A DNA stretch of 33,559 nt from Pseudoflavonifractor sp. An85. Lineage in GTDB: Bacteria; Bacillota; Clostridia; Oscillospirales; Oscillospiraceae. The position numbers and the translations under genes were made by a program. Positions 23,052-31,229 of the stretch are shown here, one piece after another; within the stretch, counting starts at the first letter, position 1; each line of letters begins with the position of its first letter. The notes under the pieces were generated by a model that was not told the origin of the DNA, did not search any database, and was given only the letters and a program-made list of their open reading frames with translations. Location: the NCBI RefSeq assembly GCF_002161235.1, contig NZ_NFHE01000027.1:1-33559 (forward strand), written 5' to 3'.

Positions 23052-24635
23052 ATGGCTGGGAAACGAAAGAAAGGGGAGGGCACCGTCCGCCTGAGAAAAG
23101 ATGGACGTTGGGAGGGCCGGGTGGTGGTGGGCTACGATGAGGAGGGCAACCCCAAGACAAAAAACGTGCTGGCCAAGACCAAAAAGGAGTGCGTGGAAAA
23201 GCTCAGGGAGCTGAAAAGCCAGTGTGGCGTGGTCCGGCCCATTCAGGTGCAATCGGACATGCTCTTCCGGGACTGGATGGACTACTGGTATCAGAACCAC
23301 GCAAAGCCGAAACTTCGCCCGACCACCCAGCAGGGATATGAATACTGCATCATCCACCACTTGAATCCGGGGGTGGGGGACATCCCCCTCAACCAGCTGA
23401 CCCAGGCGGATCTCCAGCAGTTCTTCCGGCGGATGAAGGAGAGCGGACGTAAGGCCAACGTGGAGCACCACGGTGCCGGTGTGGCAGACCGAACGGTGCG
23501 CAACTGCCACGCAGTCTGCCAGATGGCCCTGGAGAAGGCGGTGGAAGAGAAGCTGATCCACACCAACCCGGCGGTGGGCTGTAAACTCCCGCCTCTGAAG
23601 GGTAAGGAGATGAAAATTCTCTCCCAAGAGGAGATACAGCGCTTCCTCATCCAGGCCAAGGCAGAGGGAATGTACGAGCTGTTCCTGCTGGAATTGACTA
23701 CCGGAATGCGCAGGGGAGAGCTGCTGGCCCTCCGATGGGATGACCTGGACTTTGCCACCGGAAAACTGCGCATTGACAAGCAGGTCTGTCCTGTGGGTGG
23801 AAAGTTGGTCATCAGTGAGCCCAAGACCAAGGCGGCCAATCGCACCATCATTCTCCCCACTGCCATGGTGGAACTGCTGGCGGAATATAAAAAAGGTGTC
23901 TTCTCTGAATTGATGTTCCCGTCTCGCACCAAACCGGATCAGCCCATTGATCCTGGCTATGTCCGGAAGCGACTACAGGCAATTCTGAAACGGGCAGGGT
24001 GCAAGAAGGTGAGATTCCACGATTTGCGCCATACCTTCGCGACCCTGTCCCTGGAGAATGGAATGGATGTGAAGACCCTGTCTACCATCATCGGCCATGT
24101 TTCCTCGGAGACGACGTTGAATACCTATACCCACATCACCGACGAGATGCGGCGCAAGGCGGCGCTGAACATCGACCAGGGGATTGCTAAGGCAGAGGTG
24201 CAGCCGCTCCCAGAGGAGGAGCATGAAGAGCCAAAGAGGGAAGTGTTCACCCCTGTCCAGCCCACTCGGCGCAGGCCGGGAACTGGAAGTGTCAGTCAGA
24301 TCAACGACCATCTCTGGGAGGGCAGATACTCTCCTGTGTGGCCCGACGGCAAAAAACGCCCCCGAAATGTCTACGCCCCCACCCAAGAGAAGTGCGAGGA
24401 GAAGCTGGCAGAGTTAATCCGGGGGACGAATGCGGAGATTGCAGCGCTCCGCTCCGGGGAGAGTACGGACTACCCGGATGACGTGAACCCAAAGAAAAAG
24501 GCCATTGCGGACTATCTGCGGGAGCACCCTGGTGTGACCAATAAGGCCAAGATTGCTAGAGAACTACATGTGAGCCGCCCCACGGTGCAGCGGTACTACG
24601 ATGAAGTCAGGGCGGAGATTCGGAAGCATGTATGA
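23052..24635 (+). CDS. int: Tyrosine recombinase/integrase 2 with extra C-terminal DNA-binding domains
   Basis: This 527-residue integrase has the usual AP2-like arm-binding domain (about 1-55), core-binding domain (70-180) and catalytic residues R220, H323, R326, H349 and Y359. Unusually, about 150 residues follow the tyrosine. They contain a second AP2-like arm-binding domain (about 405-458: PGTGSVSQINDHLWEGRY parallels GEGTVRLRKDGRWEGRV at the N-terminus) and a final helix-turn-helix (about 480-527: NKAKIARELHVSRPTVQRYY). It may bind DNA at three places or regulate transcription. It is coupled to integrase 1, and both could act as a heteromeric pair. Confidence 0.92.
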   Translation: MAGKRKKGEGTVRLRKDGRWEGRVVVGYDEEGNPKTKNVLAKTKKECVEKLRELKSQCGVVRPIQVQSDMLFRDWMDYWYQNHAKPKLRPTTQQGYEYCIIHHLNPGVGDIPLNQLTQADLQQFFRRMKESGRKANVEHHGAGVADRTVRNCHAVCQMALEKAVEEKLIHTNPAVGCKLPPLKGKEMKILSQEEIQRFLIQAKAEGMYELFLLELTTGMRRGELLALRWDDLDFATGKLRIDKQVCPVGGKLVISEPKTKAANRTIILPTAMVELLAEYKKGVFSELMFPSRTKPDQPIDPGYVRKRLQAILKRAGCKKVRFHDLRHTFATLSLENGMDVKTLSTIIGHVSSETTLNTYTHITDEMRRKAALNIDQGIAKAEVQPLPEEEHEEPKREVFTPVQPTRRRPGTGSVSQINDHLWEGRYSPVWPDGKKRPRNVYAPTQEKCEEKLAELIRGTNAEIAALRSGESTDYPDDVNPKKKAIADYLREHPGVTNKAKIARELHVSRPTVQRYYDEVRAEIRKHV

Positions 24636-24644
24636 CGAGAGAAA

Positions 24645-24688
24645 CAGGGGAGGCTGTGCAATATCAAAGCACACCTCTCCTGATTTTT
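24645..24688 (+). terminator. Terminator after the integrase genes
   Basis: CAGGGGAGG-C-TGTG pairs with CACACCTCTCCTG with one bulge and one mismatch, followed by ATTTTT. It lies 10 bp after the integrase stop. Confidence 0.7.
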
Positions 24689-24737
24689 GGCCAATAGCTG
24701 GAGATGAGGTGATAAGGTTCTGGCAGTTGCACAGGTA

Positions 24738-24780
24738 GCAAAAAAGCAGGCACATCTTACGGCGCGCCTGCCTTTTTGCT
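24738..24780. terminator. Bidirectional terminator
   Basis: AGCAAAAAAGCAGGC pairs with GCCTGCCTTTTTGCT. Both strands have T-runs next to a GC-rich stem. Together with the previous hairpin it fills most of the 260-bp gap after the integrases; no att site or gene could be defined there. Confidence 0.75.
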
Positions 24781-24897
24781 CGGAGTGTAATCATAGGGCT
24801 TGGAAAGATTAAGGCATATCAATGGTTCGTCAGCAACAAGAGCGGGGGGGCTGAAGTGGTGCTTGCCATTTTGTTTTCGAAGATCCTTTGCAAATTA

Positions 24898-25950
24898 CTA
24901 GATAGTTCTAGCCTGAAGTTTCTCACAAAAGTTTTGTTTAGATTCCTCCGTGAAGTAATGGATATTTGTAGAAAAAAAACGAATGGCATCATCGACTTTA
25001 TTTTGCTTTGCAAGTAATTTGCTTTTGCAGATAACAACAGTATTATTATTTGAGCCTTCAGTTTCTAATTCCTTGATAGTTTCTTCCATAATATCAATTC
25101 TGTTGAAAAATTGCGCTATATCAAATTTAACGACAAGTGCATACTTTTTATCTCGTGGGAAATCCATACATGCTTGGGTAATTTGTGTTAAGGCGCCATC
25201 AAAATCTTGTCCAACATATGCGGTATACAGGGAATTGCATCTTGCATACATACTTTGAGCTTTTTCACTTTGTATTCTGGCTAGTTTTTCAAGCAATTCA
25301 TACAATAACTCGTCTTTTGGTTCTTTGTAATAAGTGTTAATTAAGCAGTCAAAATATGCTTGTATATGATACGGATTATCAGAATACAAATAGTAATTTT
25401 CTTTGGCTAGAACAGTCGCTTCTTCAAATTGTTGTAAATTTTTTAATACTAGCACTTTTTCACGTTTTGCTTTTGACATATCACCACGCTTATCAAGTAA
25501 TTCATTCAAATATTTTAGCGCCCTATCATTTTTTCCAATTTGCCGATAATAAAATGCCAATAAAAATGTCCGATCGTCATAATCAAGGGCTCTAACTTCG
25601 GTTAAAAAATCACCACTTTTTAGTTTTGCTAAAGCGGAGCACAGTAGGTATCGGGTTTCATAAATTATTCTTCCGTCTGTATTGTCGACATGCTCTAACG
25701 ATGTACGAGCCAAATTAACAACATCATCATATTTCATATCAGCGTATAGATCTGACATACTTTTAAGATAAACTGACGGTATCACGTAGTCAGCAACTAC
25801 ATATTTACCTTGCTTTATATTCTCACGAATAGCAAGTAAGAAATCATTTGCGTTATACCAAGGAGTTTCGTCATTGGAAAAGTACAGTTTACAAGGGACT
25901 ACACAGGGTAGGTATCTGACGGGAGGGGTGCCGCCAGTCAGATTTTCCAT
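24898..25950 (-). pseudogene. TPR-like helical-repeat protein, 5' end lost at a mobile-element junction
   Basis: The 350-residue frame is AT-rich and shows helix pairs of TPR type (for example AFYYRQIGKNDRALKYLNEL, KNLQQFEEATVLAKENYYLY, CNSLYTAYVGQDFDGALTQI). Its first 11 or so codons overlap the 3' end of the serine recombinase gene in another frame, so the apparent start belongs to the inserted element. The real N-terminal part, which in such proteins often holds an effector or NTPase domain, is missing. The original was probably an accessory, perhaps defence, protein. No family name can be given. Confidence 0.6.
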
Positions 25951-27449
25951 GTGATGTTCAAGCTGTCGCTTGTGGCGGCTATGGTGGTGATCATCAAATC
26001 CACCACACGCCGCTTGTCATCAAAAGATACATTCTCCCAGGTATCGAGGTAGCCGGAAATCTGGCTGACCTGTTCCGGGCTGATGGCCTCCACAGTCAAC
26101 TCCGCTATCCTTGCCAGAAGTTCCTGCTTGCGCCCGTCCAGTTCCGCTATCTTCACATTCACATAGGAGAACAGGACATTGTTTGCCCCCGTCAGACTGT
26201 CCACCAGCTTTTCAATCTCGCTGTCTACATGGGCAAGTTCCACTTGCAGGGCGGTGATTTTCGGGTTTGCCTTTGCCGCTTTCTTTTTTCCTGTCAGCGT
26301 CTTGTAGCTTGCCAGCTTCTTTACCATCTGCTGATAAACAACCGCTTCCAGTTCCGAAGTGATGATTTTCCCACAGCCAGGACAGCTTTTATTGTCCAGC
26401 CGTTTCGTGCAGCGGAGATACTGTTTGCCGGAGGGATTGTAGATACTCATAAGAGCATACCCGCAATTCCCGCACTTGATTTTTCCTGCCAGCCATGTGT
26501 GGGTGGCTTTCCGGGCAGACTGGATTTTCATGTTGTTCATCAGCTTCTTGCGGCAGGTCAGCCAGGTGTCGGAGGGGACGATACCCTCATGGGGAGCCAG
26601 TACCAGCATTTGGTCTTTTAAGTCGTTTTTCTTGCTGGCCTTTACATCTCGCCCTTGATACAGATAGCAGCCGTTCATGCCCGTAAAATCGGCAACGTCA
26701 TTGACAATGACTGTACCTTGACTTTTGAAAAATTCGTACACATCAAGGTCTGCCTGCACATAGACAGGATTGCGTAACATCTGCGCCAGCGTGGGGCGTA
26801 TCAGCTCTTTGCCATGGAACAAAATCCCCTGTTCGGCAAAGTACCGGGTAATGTCCCCGTAGGAAGTTGTGGGCTGGGCGTACATCTCAAACATCAGCCG
26901 GATATTGGCCGCTTCCTCCGGGTTTACCACCAGCTTCTTTGTGTTGATACCGTCCATCTTGATAGGCTCCGTATGGAAGCCGTAAGGGGCTTTCCCGCCC
27001 ATCTTAAAGCCCCGCTGACTGCGGGAGTAGTAAGCGTCCGTTACCCGCTTCTGTATCGTTTCCCGTTCAAGCTGGGCGAACACGATACAGATATTCAGCA
27101 TGGCCCGTCCCATCGGCGTGGAGGTATCAAACTTTTCCGTAGAGGACACAAACTCCACATTGTACTGCTGGAACAGCTCCATCATGTTGGCAAAGTCCAG
27201 AATGGAACGGCTGATACGGTCGAGCTTGTAAACCACGACCTTTGCAATCAAGCCCCGCTTGATGTCCCGCACCAGTTCTTGAAACTTCGGACGGTCTGTG
27301 TTCTTGCCGCTGTACCCTTTGTCTGTGTATTCCTTGCAGTTACCGCCTTTCAACTCGTATTTGCAAAATTCAATCTGGCTTTCAATGGAAATGCTGTCCT
27401 TTTTGTCTACCGATTGTCTTGCATAGATTGCGTCTATCCGATTGTTCAT
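25938..27449 (-). CDS. Large serine recombinase (resolvase/TnpX-like family)
   Basis: The 503-residue protein has an N-terminal resolvase domain with catalytic serine S13 (YARQS) and KLDRISRSILDF, a recombinase domain, a zinc ribbon (CGNCGYALMS ... CTKR ... SCPGCGK), and a C-terminal coiled coil. Such enzymes integrate and excise clostridial elements by strand exchange at a dinucleotide core. The ATG at 27449 follows AGGAGC at 6 nt. The gene is at the left end of the second mobile element, and its stop lies just before the junction with the interrupted TPR-like gene. Confidence 0.93.
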   Translation of the reverse strand: MNNRIDAIYARQSVDKKDSISIESQIEFCKYELKGGNCKEYTDKGYSGKNTDRPKFQELVRDIKRGLIAKVVVYKLDRISRSILDFANMMELFQQYNVEFVSSTEKFDTSTPMGRAMLNICIVFAQLERETIQKRVTDAYYSRSQRGFKMGGKAPYGFHTEPIKMDGINTKKLVVNPEEAANIRLMFEMYAQPTTSYGDITRYFAEQGILFHGKELIRPTLAQMLRNPVYVQADLDVYEFFKSQGTVIVNDVADFTGMNGCYLYQGRDVKASKKNDLKDQMLVLAPHEGIVPSDTWLTCRKKLMNNMKIQSARKATHTWLAGKIKCGNCGYALMSIYNPSGKQYLRCTKRLDNKSCPGCGKIITSELEAVVYQQMVKKLASYKTLTGKKKAAKANPKITALQVELAHVDSEIEKLVDSLTGANNVLFSYVNVKIAELDGRKQELLARIAELTVEAISPEQVSQISGYLDTWENVSFDDKRRVVDLMITTIAATSDSLNITWKI

Positions 27450-27543
27450 ATTGTCGCTCCTTTTCTTAAAAAAGAAACGGAGCTGCTGACAGTTCTATTA
27501 TACCGCCAGCAGCCCCGCAAATCAATGATGGGTTTGGAAAACC

Positions 27544-27756
27544 TTATGTCCCGGCTTCCTCACTCTCCCGCTTGTCGGCGTACTTGCGGAACACCTCATA
27601 AAGCTGCTGTTCCAGTTCCCGGCGTTTGGCTGCTTCCTGTTCCGGCGTGAACACCGGGGAGAGATTTTCCAGTGTGATTTCCTTTCCCTGAAAAGTCACG
27701 ATTTCGATTTCCTTTTTGTATCTGATATTACTTATAAGATCACCTTTCCTTTCCAT
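27544..27756 (-). CDS. Small hypothetical protein between relaxase and recombinase
   Basis: The 70-residue protein has a basic N-terminal strand segment (IRYKKEIEIVTFQGKEITLE) and a C-terminal helix (EAAKRRELEQQLYEVFRKYA). Small proteins of this kind between relaxase and recombinase are common in clostridial elements (TnpW-like position). The ATG overlaps the end of the relaxase gene by 17 bp. Its function is unknown; it may modulate the recombinase. Confidence 0.6.
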   Translation of the reverse strand: MERKGDLISNIRYKKEIEIVTFQGKEITLENLSPVFTPEQEAAKRRELEQQLYEVFRKYADKRESEEAGT

Positions 27757-28684
27757 GCTGCCGCTGTTGCCGTTTCAGTTCCGCTAAAATCTCCGGCGGG
27801 ATACGGTCAACCAGCCGCCGCATATCGTCCAGTTCGCTTTTTAACTTCGCCCGTTCCATCGTGTCATTCATCTTGCCTTTTTCGCTGGCCTTTGCCCTGA
27901 CTTCCAGCTTTTCATTTTCCGCTAACAAGTCATTGATTGTGACCTTGTATTTTTTCAGTTGCCCGGAGAAGTTCTCCATCTGCGGAAACCACTTTTTCAG
28001 CATGGAGAGGGCTTCCTCTTTCTTCTTTCCGGCGTTCAGCGGGGTAATGCCGGAGAGAACCGCTTCAATGGCCCTCGCCTGTTTGGAGAGGTTGACCGCC
28101 TGTTTGAACAGCCGGGTGGGGATATGCTTCCGGCCCGTCTTGCTGGCGCTTTCCCCACGCTCCAGGTCGGGGTACTGCTCCACCATACAGGCGTGAAAAT
28201 CGTCCTGCCACTTCGTCAGATTGGCCCGGTTGCCGATAATTTCTTTGGCGCACAGGCGGTTGTCCTTTGTCAGCGGCACAAAGACCAAGTGCAGATGGGG
28301 CGTTTTTTCATCCATGTGTACCATAGCCGAAACGATGTTCTCCCGGCCCACCCGGTCAATGAGGAAGTCCGCCGCCCTCTGGAAGTAGGCCGCTATCTCC
28401 TTTGGGGACTTGCCCTTGAAAAACTCCGGGCTGGCGGTAATCAGCGTGTCCACAAACCGAGTGCTGTCCTTGCGGGTGCGGCATCTGGCCTGCTCGATGC
28501 GGCTCTGAATGAAATGGTAGTAGCGGCCATCCGGCTTGACGATGTGGAAATTGTACTTGCTCCGGCTGGTGTCAATGTCCGGGTTGCTGGCGTACTGCTC
28601 CTTTTTCCGTTCATGGTGGGCTTCCAGCGGCCCCGCCGGGTGGCCCTTGTGCTTCTCAAATCGCAAAATTGCGTGTTGTGCCAT
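27740..28684 (-). CDS. mob: MobV-family relaxase (Pre/Mob type)
   Basis: The 314-residue protein matches MobV: near the start HHERKKEQYASNPDIDTSRS then KYNFHIV, and the metal-binding motif HMDEKTPHLHLVFVPL (H123, H130, H132). It would nick oriT for mobilization by a helper conjugative system. The C-terminal third is a coiled coil. It is shorter than plasmid Pre proteins (about 400-500 residues), as is usual on integrative elements. The ATG at 28684 follows AAGGAG. The next gene in the operon overlaps its end. Confidence 0.9.
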   Translation of the reverse strand: MAQHAILRFEKHKGHPAGPLEAHHERKKEQYASNPDIDTSRSKYNFHIVKPDGRYYHFIQSRIEQARCRTRKDSTRFVDTLITASPEFFKGKSPKEIAAYFQRAADFLIDRVGRENIVSAMVHMDEKTPHLHLVFVPLTKDNRLCAKEIIGNRANLTKWQDDFHACMVEQYPDLERGESASKTGRKHIPTRLFKQAVNLSKQARAIEAVLSGITPLNAGKKKEEALSMLKKWFPQMENFSGQLKKYKVTINDLLAENEKLEVRAKASEKGKMNDTMERAKLKSELDDMRRLVDRIPPEILAELKRQQRQHGKER

Positions 28685-28857
28685 TGAACTCCTTTCCCCA
28701 TTCCATTCCTTTCCGGCGGGTTTTCCCGCCGAAAATATCTCTGATAGGATTGGAATGGAATGAATGTAAATAGATGGTTTTAATCTCTGTATTTCTATAT
28801 ACCGTCAGATTTCCGTACTTCAAGAGGATTGATTTTCGTACTCGCCAAGTACGGTTT

Positions 28858-29253
28858 TCAGCCCTCCGGCGTACCATAACCGGATTTCTTGAAGTCGGTG
28901 TTTGGAACCGCTTCATAGGATTTCGGGTAAATGCGGTTGGGTTTTCCACAGCCCTGTTTCTGGATTTCCACCAGCCCCGCATACTGCAACTCCCGCAGGG
29001 TGTTGACCGCTTTCTGCCGCCCGCAGCGGAGCAAAGCGACCACCTCGCAGATGGGGTAGTACAGGTAGACCCGCCCGTACTCGTCCGCCCAGCCGTTCTT
29101 CCGGGACAACTCCGCCCGGCGCAGGACAAAGGCATACAGCACCTTCGCTTCGTTGCTCAAGGGCTGGAATGTGGGTGCTTCAAAAAGGAAATTGGGGAGC
29201 CGGGTGAAACTGAACGCCTTTTCCGGCTGGTGAATATAAATCGTGTTTGTCAT
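28858..29253 (-). CDS. repA: RepA N-terminal-domain replication initiator-like protein, short form
   Basis: The 131-residue protein begins NTIYIHQPEKAFSFTRLPNF and has the winged-helix pattern YYPICEVVALLRCGRQKAVN and GLVEIQKQGCGKPNRIYPKS, as in the RepA-N proteins of clostridial conjugative elements. Homologues I know continue with a tail of TDFKK-like repeats to more than 200 residues. Here a TGA stops the frame right after the first unit, and similar repeat-like codons (STKINPLEVRKSDG) can be read beyond it, so it may be truncated. No strong ribosome site is seen before the ATG. Confidence 0.75.
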   Translation of the reverse strand: MTNTIYIHQPEKAFSFTRLPNFLFEAPTFQPLSNEAKVLYAFVLRRAELSRKNGWADEYGRVYLYYPICEVVALLRCGRQKAVNTLRELQYAGLVEIQKQGCGKPNRIYPKSYEAVPNTDFKKSGYGTPEG

Positions 29254-29364
29254 AGCGTGTTTTGTGGACGGTTAGAGGCCCGTTTTCCGGGGCGAATGAT
29301 AAATGATACCAGCCGCCCCGGTTGAGGGCTTGCGGAGCCTTGCAAATCAAGGCTTTTCCCGCTC

Positions 29365-29778
29365 TTAACTGTCCACAGCAGACCTCCTTTTCCGTTCACT
29401 TTCTGTTTTCTGCCGCCTGTGAACTCTGGCGGCGCAGTCCGGGCAGTATTTGCCCCGGTTGGACTTCGGGACGAACACACCGCCGCACTCCGCACAGCGT
29501 TTCAAGTCCCTGTCCCGGTAAATCTCCGCTTCCAGCGTCCTGTCCAGCGGCAAGACCGCCCAGCGGAACCACTTGCAGCAGACGGAGAACGAAATCATCT
29601 GCGGACAGGCGCAGGTGTCGCCATCGTCCAGCGCAAGGCAGTTTCCGTCCTCGCAGTTGCAGCACTCCCGGCGTATCAGGCCGCTGGCTCGTCTCTTCTG
29701 GGGCGGGGTTATGCGGTAGGGGGAGCCGTCCGGCCTGTGTTCCAGCGGCGGCAGGTGTTGATAGGGTCTTTTGCTCAT
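29365..29778 (-). CDS. Cysteine-rich VLP domain protein
   Basis: The 137-residue protein has the Cys-rich VLP pattern: ASGLIRRECCNCEDGNCLAL, CACPQMISFSVCCKWFRWAV, then LPLDRTLEAEIYRD, and a final zinc finger CAECGGVFVPKSNRGKYCPD. It is a standard neighbour of RepA-like and relaxase genes on clostridial mobile elements and probably binds metal and nucleic acid. The ATG at 29778 follows GGAGG. Its function is not established. Confidence 0.85.
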   Translation of the reverse strand: MSKRPYQHLPPLEHRPDGSPYRITPPQKRRASGLIRRECCNCEDGNCLALDDGDTCACPQMISFSVCCKWFRWAVLPLDRTLEAEIYRDRDLKRCAECGGVFVPKSNRGKYCPDCAARVHRRQKTESERKRRSAVDS

Positions 29779-29912
29779 GCGTCCCTCCGTTTTCTTTGGC
29801 GTGTTCTGTTTCCAAGGTGCTTGTCCATCGATGAACTATCCCAAGTCTACACCTTTTTGACCGCCTGTGCCGTATATCCAAGAGGTAGGAAATCAGCCTG
29901 AAAAACTCCCTA

Positions 29913-29941
29913 TTTCCACGCTCTCGGATTTGTGATATAAT
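29913..29941 (+). promoter_or_regulatory. Possible promoter upstream of the 87-residue protein
   Basis: TATAAT (29936-29941) with a weak TTTCCA (29913-29918) at 17-bp spacing, 65 bp before the start codon. The -10 box is perfect, the -35 box poor. Confidence 0.45.
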
Positions 29942-30006
29942 CAAAAAAAGATAAAAGACAAATTCAGGTTTCTGGTCTTCTTGCACAAAATAAAGGAGGA
30001 GCTATT

Positions 30007-30270
30007 ATGCAAATTGTTTATATTCCAAGCGAATCAATGTCTGTTCAAGGTAAAAAAGATGAAATCTATAAAAGATATGGGAAAGACTGGAATATTAGAG
30101 AACAGGGAGGAGGTAACGGAAATTGGTTGTTGACCAGAAAAAGTGATGTGCTTGTAGATGGAAAAAGTTATCGTACTTTTGTACTTGAACACTACGGTAA
30201 ATCCAAGCTGACAGCGAAGCTTGTTGATAAATTTCGTGAAGATGTAGCAAATGGTAAAATAAAACTGTAA
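30007..30270 (+). CDS. Small hypothetical protein
   Basis: The 87-residue protein has an ATG 6 nt after AAAGGAGGA and an independent strong terminator. It has an AT-rich base composition unlike the neighbouring relaxase, Rep and VLP genes. I do not recognise a domain; the sequence is basic and mixed alpha/beta, with YRTFVLEHYGKSKLTAKLVD near the end. It may be a later insertion or cargo. Confidence 0.65.
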   Translation: MQIVYIPSESMSVQGKKDEIYKRYGKDWNIREQGGGNGNWLLTRKSDVLVDGKSYRTFVLEHYGKSKLTAKLVDKFREDVANGKIKL

Positions 30271-30278
30271 ATGCCTAT

Positions 30279-30315
30279 GCCGTTATGCTATGAGCATAGT
30301 ACATAGCATAACGGC
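30279..30315 (+). terminator. Terminator hairpin with a 14-bp stem
   Basis: GCCGTTATGCTATG (30279-30292) and CATAGCATAACGGC (30302-30315) are perfectly complementary and are followed by TTCTCTTT. Confidence 0.8.
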
Positions 30316-30348
30316 TTCTCTTTCGTTGAGCTAGCAAGGAGGGTGAAT

Positions 30349-31149
30349 ATGTCTTTATCCATACAAGAGCGATTAAAAGACCTACGTGTGGAGCGTGGCT
30401 TGACGCTGGGGCAGCTTGCGGAGCAGACCGGGCTTTCCAAGTCTGCGCTGGGCAGTTACGAAACGGAAGACTTCAAGGACATCAGCCACTATGCCCTTAT
30501 CCGGCTGGCGAAGTTTTACGGTGTGACCGCTGATTATCTGCTGGGGCTGTCTGAAATGAAAAATCACCCAAACGCCGATCTTGCAGACCTGCGTTTGAGT
30601 GATGAAATGATTGACCTGCTGAAAAGCGGGAGGATAGACAATACCCTGCTGTGTGAGCTGGCGGCGCACCCGGATTTCCCCCGGCTGATGGCTGACCTTG
30701 AAATCTATGTGAACGGAACGGCACTGAAACAGGCGCAGGGTGCAAACGCCATAGTGGACACGATGAGCGCAACTGTTATAAAAAAGCATAATCCTGGCAT
30801 GAGTGATACGCAGTTAAGACAGCTTATCACCGCCCATATTGATGAGGACGAGTTTTGCCGCTATGTGATACAACGGGACATAAACGGGATTGCCCTTGCT
30901 CTGCGGGAAACACACAAGGACGATTTTTTCAGCGTCCCAGAGGATAACCCGCTAAAAGAAATGCTGGAAACTGCTGGTGAAATCGTCAGCCAGGACAGCG
31001 ACACGGAACAAGCGTACTTGGCGTTTATCTGCAAACGGCTCAAGCTGAATTTTAGGAAGCTGTCAGTAGAAGAACGGAAGTGGCTGAAAAAGATTGCGGA
31101 AAAATCCGACTTGCTGAAGAATCCAAAACCGCAGAGAGGACGAAGATAA
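30349..31149 (+). CDS. XRE-family transcriptional regulator
   Basis: The 266-residue protein has an N-terminal helix-turn-helix (about 4-62: LRVERGLTLGQLAEQTGLSK, then SALGSYETED) and a long helical C-terminal region. The size fits element-borne repressors that control excision or cargo genes. The ATG at 30349 follows AAGGAGG. It converges on the Mef-like gene, and both share the bidirectional terminator at 31150-31201. It could regulate the element, though the efflux gene seems controlled by its own attenuator. Confidence 0.85.
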   Translation: MSLSIQERLKDLRVERGLTLGQLAEQTGLSKSALGSYETEDFKDISHYALIRLAKFYGVTADYLLGLSEMKNHPNADLADLRLSDEMIDLLKSGRIDNTLLCELAAHPDFPRLMADLEIYVNGTALKQAQGANAIVDTMSATVIKKHNPGMSDTQLRQLITAHIDEDEFCRYVIQRDINGIALALRETHKDDFFSVPEDNPLKEMLETAGEIVSQDSDTEQAYLAFICKRLKLNFRKLSVEERKWLKKIAEKSDLLKNPKPQRGRR

Positions 31150-31201
31150 AAAATGCCTGAACGGCGGTTCTGGTTTTTCAGAACCACCATCCAGGCATTT
31201 T
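31150..31201. terminator. Bidirectional terminator between the regulator and the efflux gene
   Basis: AAAATGCCTG (31150-31159) pairs with CAGGCATTTT (31192-31201), with an inner stem GGTTCTG/CAGAACC. A/T tails on both sides serve convergent transcription. Confidence 0.85.
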
Positions 31202-31229
31202 GTTTAGTAATAGAAAAAGGTGCAGTTGA

